Origin: SIG578 sp045655125
GTDB taxonomy: Bacteria; Bacillota; Clostridia; Oscillospirales; Ruminococcaceae
Assembly (NCBI GenBank): GCA_045655125.1
Contig: JAZOOR010000072.1
Coordinates: 1 to 13,835, forward strand
Length of the DNA: 13,835 bases
Reading direction: 5' to 3'
A program made the translations under genes and the position numbers. Below are positions 1 through 7,969 of this stretch, in pieces (the first letter of the stretch is position 1; each line of letters begins with the position of its first letter). Below the pieces are notes generated by a model. The model was not told the DNA's origin, ran no database searches, and saw only the letters and a list, made by a program, of their open reading frames with translations.

Positions 1-1009
1 TTTTTCACAGCTTGTCGATGAAACCCGATATAAAAGAGCATATCTTATTAAGGGAGGGGCAGGCAGCGGCAAGTCAACACTTATTAAAAAGGCGGCGGAA
101 AGGGCAAAAGACAGGGTAGAAAGAATTGAGCTTATACACTGCTCTGCCGACCCCCACTGCCTTGATGCCGCCATTTTAGGCGATAAAACAATAATAGATG
201 CAACCGCTCCGCATAATATAGAGCCGCATCTCTCGGGTGTTTTTGAAAGAATGGTCTGTTTGTATGACTGCTTTGATAATAAAAAACTCCTTGAAAACGA
301 AACCGAAATCCGTCGCGCTCTCGGGGATGAAGAAATAAACAAGAGTCGTGCCGATAGCTTTATAAGAGCGGCGGGAATGCTCCTTTATTCAAATGAAAGT
401 ATCGCATCGCGATGCATTAACATTGAAAAGCTTTCAGCATTTATTTCAAGGCTTTGTATGCGCGAAATAAAAAAGGCTGAAGCCTTTAAAAGTGAAGAAC
501 GCGAGAGATATTTAAGTACGCTTTCAAAGGATGGCGTTTTCGTGTTTACCGACACCGCCAAAAGTCTTTGCAGCCGTCTTTTTATAATAAATGATGATAA
601 CGGGGCAGTTTCGGGAATAATTTTAGAAAGTCTTTTAAAGGCGGCTTTGGCAGCAGGGCATATTGTGTATAGCTGTGGCTGCCCTATTTCCAAAAGCGGA
701 AGGATTGAACACCTTTTTATTCCAAAGCTCAGCCTTGGATTTATGACCTCTAATAAATTTCACCCAATAGAGCTGCCAGCCGCCAAAACTATACACACAA
801 GCCGCTTTTTAGATAAAGAAAAAATGCGGCAGTACAGCTACCGCACCTCTTTTCAGCGAAAAGCGGCAAGAGAACTTTTAAAAGAAGCGGCAGACTTTCT
901 TTCTAAAAGGCTTTCCGCTCATCAAAAACTTGAGGAGTTTTATATAGCGGCTTGTAATAATGACCTTAGAAATTCTCTTTATGACGAGGTTTTGTCGGAG
1001 TTTTGCTGA
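1..1009 (+). CDS. PRK06851-like P-loop ATPase, 5' truncated by window edge
   Basis: The reading frame is open from position 2 to a TGA at 1007-1009, giving the last 335 residues; the true start lies left of the window. Near the fragment's N-terminus (residues 18-25) is a perfect Walker A loop, GGAGSGKS, preceded by a hydrophobic strand (AYLI). From about residue 193 the same fold seems to repeat: RLFIINDDNGAVSGIIL lines up with the first P-loop stretch (RAYLIKGGAGSGKSTLI), but the glycine/lysine pattern is lost. This tandem layout, and the motif HCSADP after the first P-loop, match the uncharacterised PRK06851 ATPase family of Firmicutes as I remember it. Its biochemical role is unknown, so none is assigned. 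A hairpin terminator follows directly, and addB has its own promoter, so the two are probably separate transcription units. Family call is moderately sure; nucleotide binding by the first domain is well supported. Confidence 0.75.
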   Translation, partial: FSQLVDETRYKRAYLIKGGAGSGKSTLIKKAAERAKDRVERIELIHCSADPHCLDAAILGDKTIIDATAPHNIEPHLSGVFERMVCLYDCFDNKKLLENETEIRRALGDEEINKSRADSFIRAAGMLLYSNESIASRCINIEKLSAFISRLCMREIKKAEAFKSEERERYLSTLSKDGVFVFTDTAKSLCSRLFIINDDNGAVSGIILESLLKAALAAGHIVYSCGCPISKSGRIEHLFIPKLSLGFMTSNKFHPIELPAAKTIHTSRFLDKEKMRQYSYRTSFQRKAARELLKEAADFLSKRLSAHQKLEEFYIAACNNDLRNSLYDEVLSEFC

Positions 1010-1017
1010 ATAAAAAT

Positions 1018-1053
1018 GAGGCATTTTGCTATTTTGCAAAACGCCTCTTTTTT
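1018..1053 (+). terminator. Rho-independent terminator after the P-loop ATPase gene
   Basis: Two 12-base arms, GAGGCATTTTGC (1018-1029) and GCAAAACGCCTC (1036-1047), pair with a single mismatch around a 6-base loop and are followed by a T run (1048-1053). It begins 8 bases after the stop codon. Confidence 0.85.
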
Positions 1054-1055
1054 AT

Positions 1056-1084
1056 TTGACTTGAGGGCTTAATAATTATATAAT
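1056..1084 (+). promoter_or_regulatory. Sigma-A promoter of addBA
   Basis: A -35 box TTGACT (1056-1061) and a perfect -10 box TATAAT (1079-1084) are separated by 17 bases. The expected start is near 1091, giving a leader of about 27 bases with a strong ribosome binding site, AAGGAGAGG (1104-1112), 5 bases before the addB ATG. No operator-like dyad or SOS-type box is visible over it. Confidence 0.85.
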
Positions 1085-1117
1085 ATAAATGTATATTTAA
1101 AGTAAGGAGAGGATAAA

Positions 1118-4100
1118 ATGCTTTTTCCCGTTTTTGCAAGGTCGGGTAGTGATAAATCAGGATTTATTACAGATAAAATCCGCTCACTTTTGTCTTCTTC
1201 TTCGCGTAAGGTTATGATTATAGTTCCCGAGCAGTCCTCTTTTGAAACCGAGAAAGAGCTATATCTTTCGCTTGGGGACCGCGATTATGCAAGAATAGAG
1301 GTACTCAGCTTTACTCGCCTTATAAGCCTTATCCGCTCAAACTTTGGTGGGAAAAGCGCTCAGCGACTGTCTTGTGCGGGAAAGATAATCTTATCCTCAT
1401 GCGCCGCCGAAAAAGCTGCACCTCAGCTCAAAATTTATGCAGGACAAGCAGGCAGTGGTGCCTTTGCCGAAAAAATTTCCTCTATAATAGATGAACTTAA
1501 AGCTGCAGGCTTTTCGGCTAAAGGGTTTGAGGCTGCAACTCATAACTTTTCTCAGAATCAGCAGCTTTCAAAAAAGCTTAGCGATATCAGCACAATCTAC
1601 TCTCACTATGAGGCTCTTTTGTCAAAAAACTACCTTGACCCCTCTGATGAGCTTTCAGATGCGGTAGAAAGTATAGGAAACGGCGAGTTTTTCAAGGACT
1701 ACGATGTAATTTTGGACGAATTTGCGTCATTTAACGGCTCTCAGTATGCAATGATGGCGAAAATGATGGAAAACAGTCCCTCTGTAACCGTTATCCTATG
1801 CACAAGAAAAGCCGAGCGCGGCCGCGTGCCACAGGCGTTCAGAACGCCTATTGATACATTTAATAAATTAAAGCAAACTGCCAGTAAGGTTGGCTGCGAG
1901 ATTTCGCAGGAATGTATTCTTAATGTCGGGGAGCTTTATGCCTCGGATAGCCTGCGTTCTCTCGAAAGCTACGCGGCAGGAGAGAGTGATTTTGATAAAA
2001 TCAGCGACCAGAATGTCACCGTCAGCATAGCTTCCAACATAAAAGAGGAGTGCCGCTATGTTGCAGCAAGCATCCGCCGCCTTGTTTCAGAAAAGGGACT
2101 GCGCTACCGCGATATTGCAGTTATCGGCAGGGATATGGGAGATTATCTTTCGCATCTTGAGGATAGCTTTAAGCTATATGATATCCCTTTCTTTTCGGAT
2201 AACCGAGCCTCTGTTTCAACTCGTCCGATGGTTATATTTATAATAAATCTTCTTGAGGTGCTTATAAGCGATATTGACCCCGCAAGGCTTATAAGCTACT
2301 TAAAGTGCGCTGTTTCGCCGCTGAGTGCGGATGAGGCGGCTAGCCTTGAAAATTATATTGATCTTTGGAAGCTTACTAAAAGGGAACTTAAAGCCGATTT
2401 TGACAAAAATCCTGACGGGCTTGACGGAGACCCCGATATAAAGGCATTAGAACGCTTAAATTACCTAAACGAACTCAGAAAAAAGGCAGTTATGCCTCTT
2501 TTTGAGCTTAAAAAGGAAACTAGTGACTGCGATGGCAGAGAGCTTACCTGCGCGATTTATAGGTTTATGCAGAAAAATTCGGTGCTTTCAAAGCTATCTG
2601 AATATACAAATGCTATTTTTGAAACTGATAGCGCACTTGCCGCAGAGCAGTATCGCGCATATCAGGTTTGCATGAATGTAATGTCGCAGCTGTCACATTT
2701 ATTAGAGGGAGAAAAGGTGACCTTAAAGCGTTACCTTGAACTGTTGCGCCTTGCTCTTTCGGCAGAGGATGTCGGCTCCATTCCGCATCATCTTGATGAA
2801 GTGCAGATAGGAGATGCTGGCAGAATGCGCACAGGCAATACGCGGGCGGTGTTCCTCGTCGGTATGAATGAGGGAGTATTCCCGAAGCATCATAGCGAGG
2901 ACGGACTGTTTACCGATACCGACCGAAAGGCTGTGAGGGAGGCGGGAATAGATATTTTAACCCCTTCAGGTATTATGAATCAGAATGAAAGCTATTATCT
3001 CTATACTGCTCTCACCTGCGCCAGTGAGCAGGTGCATCTGAGTTTAAGCAAAACCTCACTCGGCGGCGAGGCACTCATCCCATCAAAAATTGTAAAACAG
3101 ATAACCGAAAAGCTCGGAGCTACCGAAATTCTGTCGGATAAATCCGACAAAACCGCTCTGCTTGGAACGGATGAGGCGGCATTTGAGCTTTTGTGCAGCG
3201 AATATCATAACAATACTGCCTTTGCAAACAGTCTGCGTGAGTATTTTATGACAATGCCCGACAGTACCTACAAAAAAAGACTTCTTAACATAGACAAGGG
3301 ACTTCGCCTGCGTACCTCGTCTATCGGAAGCGAGGCGGCAGCACGTCTTTACGGCAAGGAAATGATGATTTCCCACTCGCAGATTGAAAGGTACCATAAG
3401 TGCAGATTTTCTCATTTCTGCCATTACGGACTTGCCCTCAAAGCCCTTAAACCTGCTGAGATAACTCTATTTGACTCGGGAAATGCAATTCACGAGGTTA
3501 TGGAGAGGCTTTTGCGCGACTACACTAAGGAGCAAATAGCTCTCTTTACAGAGGACGAGCTGGGCAGTAAGGTAGAAGAGCTACTCTATGAGTTTTTAAG
3601 CGTCAGAATAGGCGAGAGCGCTATGCGTGACAATCGCATTCGTTACAGCATTATGCGCCTTAAATCAACCATTGTTCCCGTTATATGCTTTGTAATAAAA
3701 GAACTTAATGAAAGCGGCTTTGTTCCGCGTGATTTTGAGCTTAAAATTCAAAAGGGCAGAGATATCGAGCCTTACAAAATAGAGAGTGAGGATGGAAGCA
3801 GCATAGGGGTTTACGGTAATGTAGACCGCGTTGATATAAAGGAGCAAAACGGAAAAACCTATGTTCGTGTCATAGACTATAAGAGCGGCGGAAAGGAATT
3901 TAAAAAAGAAGAGCTTTCTTACGGTCTTAACCTGCAGATGTTTCTTTACCTTTTTGCAATATGGGAAAACGGCTCGTCACGATATTCGGGCGAAATAACT
4001 CCATCGGGTATTCTTTATATGCCTGCAAAGCGCCCTGATTATAAAACAAAGGGTGGCGAGAGTATAGATAAAATCCGCTTAGAGCAGGATAAAAAGTTTA

Positions 4101-4405
4101 AAATGAGCGGGCTCATTCTCGATGATGAGGCAGTAAAAACTCCCGATACAAAGAAATACAGCAGCGCGGCAGCAGATGATATAAGTGGATTTTCAGCCAT
4201 AAAAAAGCAAACCGAAAAACTGCTTACTTCTATGGCAGACTCACTTAGGCTCGGCGAGCTTTCTATAAATCCTATTTATATTGATAACAAAAACGCGGCT
4301 TGTAAAAACTGCGATTACAGAATGATATGCGGCTTTGAGGAGGGCGACCCTCACCGAAACGCAGAGGGTGATGGCAAGGAAAGCGAGGTGGGAAGTGATG
4401 AGTGA
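1118..4405 (+). CDS. addB: AddB subunit of the AddAB helicase-nuclease
   Basis: AddB partners AddA in the ATP-dependent helicase-exonuclease that resects double-strand breaks for RecA-mediated recombination. The 1095-residue length is near the family norm. The N-terminal half has the AddB core (IVPEQSSFETEKEL near residue 40; VGMNEGVFP near 581-589). The C-terminal RecB-type nuclease shows GNAIHEVMERLL (His792), GNVDRVDI (Asp903) and VIDYKSG (Asp920, Lys922). Four cysteines, C762, C1062, C1065 and C1071, reproduce the C-X(~300)-C-X2-C-X5-C pattern that holds the AddB 4Fe-4S cluster. Odd point: the N-terminal Walker A is degenerate, reading ARSGSDKS (residues 7-14) where GxxGxGKS is expected. 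ATG 1118 is chosen because AAGGAGAGG precedes it and the protein then starts as AddB does. Its end overlaps addA. Confidence 0.95.
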   Translation: MLFPVFARSGSDKSGFITDKIRSLLSSSSRKVMIIVPEQSSFETEKELYLSLGDRDYARIEVLSFTRLISLIRSNFGGKSAQRLSCAGKIILSSCAAEKAAPQLKIYAGQAGSGAFAEKISSIIDELKAAGFSAKGFEAATHNFSQNQQLSKKLSDISTIYSHYEALLSKNYLDPSDELSDAVESIGNGEFFKDYDVILDEFASFNGSQYAMMAKMMENSPSVTVILCTRKAERGRVPQAFRTPIDTFNKLKQTASKVGCEISQECILNVGELYASDSLRSLESYAAGESDFDKISDQNVTVSIASNIKEECRYVAASIRRLVSEKGLRYRDIAVIGRDMGDYLSHLEDSFKLYDIPFFSDNRASVSTRPMVIFIINLLEVLISDIDPARLISYLKCAVSPLSADEAASLENYIDLWKLTKRELKADFDKNPDGLDGDPDIKALERLNYLNELRKKAVMPLFELKKETSDCDGRELTCAIYRFMQKNSVLSKLSEYTNAIFETDSALAAEQYRAYQVCMNVMSQLSHLLEGEKVTLKRYLELLRLALSAEDVGSIPHHLDEVQIGDAGRMRTGNTRAVFLVGMNEGVFPKHHSEDGLFTDTDRKAVREAGIDILTPSGIMNQNESYYLYTALTCASEQVHLSLSKTSLGGEALIPSKIVKQITEKLGATEILSDKSDKTALLGTDEAAFELLCSEYHNNTAFANSLREYFMTMPDSTYKKRLLNIDKGLRLRTSSIGSEAAARLYGKEMMISHSQIERYHKCRFSHFCHYGLALKALKPAEITLFDSGNAIHEVMERLLRDYTKEQIALFTEDELGSKVEELLYEFLSVRIGESAMRDNRIRYSIMRLKSTIVPVICFVIKELNESGFVPRDFELKIQKGRDIEPYKIESEDGSSIGVYGNVDRVDIKEQNGKTYVRVIDYKSGGKEFKKEELSYGLNLQMFLYLFAIWENGSSRYSGEITPSGILYMPAKRPDYKTKGGESIDKIRLEQDKKFKMSGLILDDEAVKTPDTKKYSSAAADDISGFSAIKKQTEKLLTSMADSLRLGELSINPIYIDNKNAACKNCDYRMICGFEEGDPHRNAEGDGKESEVGSDE

Positions 4406-7400
4406 GAGAAATTGGACTCAGCAGCAGATAGATTTTATAGAGGCTGAAAAAGGTCCCATTTTAGTTTCCGCTGCAGCAGGCTCGGGCAAAACTGCGGCAA
4501 TAGTAGAACGCGTTTCCCGACGTATCTCTGATAAAAATAACCCTTTAAAGCCTTCTCGCCTTTTAATGACAACCTTCTCAATAGCGGCTGCTGATGAAAT
4601 GATTTCGCGAATAGGGGAAGATGTGCAGAAAAGGCTAGATAACGACCCCGATAATCTCGCACTCGAGCATCAGCTTGAACAGATGCAGGAGGCAAACATA
4701 AGCACCATTCATAGCCTTTGCTTTAAAATAATCCGCGAAAACTTTTCGCACTTAGGTCTTTTCTGTGACTTTAAGGTTGCTGATGATGCCGAAAAGAAAA
4801 CCCTTATGCAGTCAGCAATGGAAAGGGTTATTCGCCGCGCCTATGAAGCTAACGACCCTCAGCTTTATAGCCTTATTGAGCTTGTTTGCAGTTCGAGGAG
4901 TGATTATGAGCTTATAGCCGTTATCACAAAACTGTACGAGACCGTTATTGCAATGCCATTTCCTGAGGATGTTCTCAGCACATGGCTTCAGAACTTTGCG
5001 CCAACAGAGGAAAGCTATCACAAGTGGGCGGCTATTATGCTCGAGCACTCTGAGAAATATGTAAAATATGCGCTTGAGCTTGCGCTAAGTCAGGCACAGG
5101 AGCTTGGAGATTATGAGAAATTTCCCTTTGCGGTAGCTGATTTAGAGCTTGCAAAACAGCTCAAAGCTGCTTTTGATAAGTCTGATATTGAGGCGCTTGG
5201 CAGCATCAGCGCTGCCGCAGCTGCACCCAAAGGCTTTGCTACTTTCAGCGGAAAAATCGAGCCTGAGCTAAAGGAAATTCTAAAGGCAAGGCGAGAAAAA
5301 CTAAAGGGAGCGGTAAAGGACCTCTCATCGTGCCTTTCCTATGTGGAAAAGAATAACTATTTTGCCGACCAGAGCAAGACTTTTGGAGCAATTTCACTGC
5401 TTTTTTCTTTAGTACGCGATTTTATAGATGAATTTGCCGCGGCAAAAAGAGAAAAGAATGTGCTTGACTTTTCTGATGCCGAGCAGTTTGCATTAAGGCT
5501 TTTATGGCAAAAGGATGGCAAAGGCGGATACATAAAAACCCCTATTGCAACAGAGCTGAGAAACCGCTTTGACGAAATATATATCGACGAATATCAGGAT
5601 GTAAACAAGGCTCAGGAGATGATTTTTGAGGCAATCGTGCCAATGAGCAGAAACATATTTATGGTGGGCGATGTAAAACAGAGCATTTATGCATTCCGTC
5701 AGGCAGATGCCGAGATATTTGAGGATAAAAAACAAAGCTATGCCCCCTATGATAAGGTGCATTTTCCTGCAAAGATATTTTTTGATAGCAATTTCCGCAG
5801 CCGAAAGGGTGTAACTGATTTTGTAAATCAGATTTTCACAAGACTTATGACACCTGAAAACTGTGGCAGCAGCTACACAGATGAGGACTCTCTTAAATCA
5901 AAGGCTCAGTATAGCGAGAATACGGACGCGGGAACTCAGTTTTTGTTTTATGAAAGTGAGAGAGGAAGCAGGGAAAAAACCTGGGCGGCAGACGAGGCAA
6001 GAGTGATTGCAGGTGAGATAAAACACCTTGTTGAGAGCGGCTTCAGGGTAAAGGACGGCGATAACGGAACGCGCGCCTGCAGATATAGTGATTTTTGTAT
6101 TTTGGTGCGTTCAGACGGTGGAAAATTTGCCGCATATGCACAGGAGCTTGAAAATCTCTCTATCGCCGCACAGGTAGGCGGAGCAGACGGGGACTTTTTC
6201 GAAACCCGCGAGATACTTCTGGTGCTTTCAATACTAAAAGCAATAAACAATCCTTACGATGATATTGCCCTTTGTGCCGCAATGATGTCTCCGATTTTTC
6301 TCTTTTCGCCTGCGGATTTAGCGCAGCTTAAATCGGGAGAAAACAGAAAGAAAAACCTTTTTGATGCGGTAAAATCGGCGGCAGACGAGGGAAATGAAAA
6401 ATACAGAGGGTTCATAAGCGCACTTCGCACTCTGCAAAGGCTTGCATCTGCCCAAAGCGTCGATAATCTCCTGTCACACCTTTATGAAAAATATGGACTT
6501 TACTATATGGTCGGCGCTATGAACAGCGGAGAAATAAGAATGGATAATTTAGACATTCTCCGCTACTATTCAAGGAGCTTTGAGAAAAACGGATATAGGG
6601 GACTTGGGGATTTCCTTAGATTTATAGATAAAATCCGAAGTAGTGATATAAAGCTCTCGTCCTCTGAAAAGAGCGTTGAGAGTTCCAATGCGGTAAGCAT
6701 TATGACCATTCATAAATCCAAGGGACTTGAGTTTCCTATCTGCTTTATCGCAAACACAGTAAGCAGATTTAACACTATGGATTTAAGCTCCAAAATTATG
6801 ATAAACAAGGAGCTTGGTTTTGCTTCGGTTATAACCGATGATAAAAATGCAATAAGCTATGCTCCGCTCACCTACAGAGCGCTTCAGCTCAAGGCAGAGC
6901 AAAATCAGATAGCAGAGGAAATGCGTGTTTTGTATGTCGCGCTCACAAGAGCTAAGGAAAAGCTTATAATCCCAATTGTGCGCTCCGATATAGGAAAGGC
7001 TCTGTCACAGGCAGCTTTGGATGCCGAATGTGAAAACAGTGCCTACCTTGTGTTTAAAGGTAAAAGCTTTGCAAAATGGCTGCTTATGTGCACAGTAAAA
7101 GGCAGAAGTATGAAAAATGCCTGCTCTGCCTTTGAAGGTGATTTCCTTTGCACACAGTCTGACTGTGGATTTTCTGTGAAAATAGTTTCGAAGCTGCCTG
7201 AGGAAAATGAGCAGATTTCAGAGGATATTGAGCGCGTGCCGAGCGATGCGGAGCTTATAGAGAAATTAAGGGAAAGCGCGCGCTTTACCTATCCTTTCAA
7301 GGCTCAGAGCAGTATCCCGAGTAAATTTTCAGTAAGTGAGCTTTCAAAGGGCGCGGAGGAGGGCGTTTTTGACTTTGACACATTGCCCGACTTTATGAGC

Positions 7401-7931
7401 GAACAGAGTATGAGCGGAGCCGAGCGCGGAACTGCTCTGCACACCTTTATGCAGTTTGCAAACTTTGAAAATGCCAAAGCAGATGTCGAGGCAGAACTTA
7501 TCTCTGTAAGGGATAAGGGACATATTACAGACAAGCAGCTAAATGCAGTTGAAGTGCCTCGCCTTAAAACTTTTTTTGCATCAGAGCTGTGCAGCAGAAT
7601 ACTTGCGGCAGACGCGGTTTTCCGCGAATATAAGTTTATGACAGGACTTGACTCCTCGCAGTTTGGAGGTGAGCGCAGTGCTGAGGATAGCGTTGTGCTT
7701 CAGGGTATAGCTGACTGCGTCATAATTGAGGGCGGCACCGCCACAATAATCGACTATAAAACCGATTTTGTTAAAACAGAAAACGAGCTTGTCGAGAGAT
7801 ATGCAATGCAGCTTGCAATTTACAGCGGCGCTATACAAAAGCTGCTCGGCATCCCCGTTAAAGAGTGCCTTATTTATTCTTTCTGCTTAGGCAAACAAAT
7901 AACTGTTCCGACAGAGCAAAATATAATTTAA
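4398..7931 (+). CDS. addA: AddA subunit: UvrD-type helicase plus nuclease
   Basis: AddA is the 3'-5' motor and one of the two nucleases of AddAB. All superfamily 1A motifs are visible: Walker A SAAAGSGKT (Lys31), motif II YIDEYQD (Asp397, Glu398), motif III GDVKQSIYAFRQ (from Gly424), motif IV SNFRSR, motif V MTIHKSKGLEF (from Met769) and motif VI LYVALTRAKE (Arg851). The C-terminal nuclease shows GTALHTF (His1015), GIADCVI (Asp1106), IIDYKTDF (Asp1119, Lys1121) and YAMQLAIYSGA. The 1177-residue length is slightly under the Bacillus protein. The frame stays open further upstream, but ATG 4398 is chosen: GAGGTGG (4385-4391) lies 6 bases before it and the product starts MSERNWTQQQ, as AddA does. 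It overlaps the addB stop by 8 bases (ATGAGTGA), implying translational coupling and balanced subunit synthesis. Confidence 0.96.
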   Translation: MSERNWTQQQIDFIEAEKGPILVSAAAGSGKTAAIVERVSRRISDKNNPLKPSRLLMTTFSIAAADEMISRIGEDVQKRLDNDPDNLALEHQLEQMQEANISTIHSLCFKIIRENFSHLGLFCDFKVADDAEKKTLMQSAMERVIRRAYEANDPQLYSLIELVCSSRSDYELIAVITKLYETVIAMPFPEDVLSTWLQNFAPTEESYHKWAAIMLEHSEKYVKYALELALSQAQELGDYEKFPFAVADLELAKQLKAAFDKSDIEALGSISAAAAAPKGFATFSGKIEPELKEILKARREKLKGAVKDLSSCLSYVEKNNYFADQSKTFGAISLLFSLVRDFIDEFAAAKREKNVLDFSDAEQFALRLLWQKDGKGGYIKTPIATELRNRFDEIYIDEYQDVNKAQEMIFEAIVPMSRNIFMVGDVKQSIYAFRQADAEIFEDKKQSYAPYDKVHFPAKIFFDSNFRSRKGVTDFVNQIFTRLMTPENCGSSYTDEDSLKSKAQYSENTDAGTQFLFYESERGSREKTWAADEARVIAGEIKHLVESGFRVKDGDNGTRACRYSDFCILVRSDGGKFAAYAQELENLSIAAQVGGADGDFFETREILLVLSILKAINNPYDDIALCAAMMSPIFLFSPADLAQLKSGENRKKNLFDAVKSAADEGNEKYRGFISALRTLQRLASAQSVDNLLSHLYEKYGLYYMVGAMNSGEIRMDNLDILRYYSRSFEKNGYRGLGDFLRFIDKIRSSDIKLSSSEKSVESSNAVSIMTIHKSKGLEFPICFIANTVSRFNTMDLSSKIMINKELGFASVITDDKNAISYAPLTYRALQLKAEQNQIAEEMRVLYVALTRAKEKLIIPIVRSDIGKALSQAALDAECENSAYLVFKGKSFAKWLLMCTVKGRSMKNACSAFEGDFLCTQSDCGFSVKIVSKLPEENEQISEDIERVPSDAELIEKLRESARFTYPFKAQSSIPSKFSVSELSKGAEEGVFDFDTLPDFMSEQSMSGAERGTALHTFMQFANFENAKADVEAELISVRDKGHITDKQLNAVEVPRLKTFFASELCSRILAADAVFREYKFMTGLDSSQFGGERSAEDSVVLQGIADCVIIEGGTATIIDYKTDFVKTENELVERYAMQLAIYSGAIQKLLGIPVKECLIYSFCLGKQITVPTEQNII

Positions 7932-7934
7932 AAT

Positions 7935-7969
7935 AAAAAACTGCAGCATTTAAAATGCTGCAGTTTTTA
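7935..7969. terminator. Bidirectional terminator shared by addA and uvrC
   Basis: CTGCAGCAT (7941-7949) and ATGCTGCAG (7955-7963) form a perfect 9-bp stem, extendable with A-T pairs, flanked by AAAAA on the left and TTTTT on the right. It therefore gives a hairpin plus U tract on both strands. It starts 4 bases after the addA stop, and its right-hand T tract runs into the uvrC stop codon (7967-7969). Confidence 0.9.

Noticed and set aside
1054..1117. SOS box (GAAC-N4-GTTC type) or O1-O4-like dyad upstream of addB
   Set aside because: None is visible; the promoter is clean. The same holds for the short region upstream of uvrC, so repair-gene control by the S24 regulator is not supported here.
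4335..4397. Extended addA start overlapping addB by about 70 bases
   Set aside because: The extra residues do not resemble AddA; ATG 4398 has a good ribosome binding site and gives the expected N-terminus.
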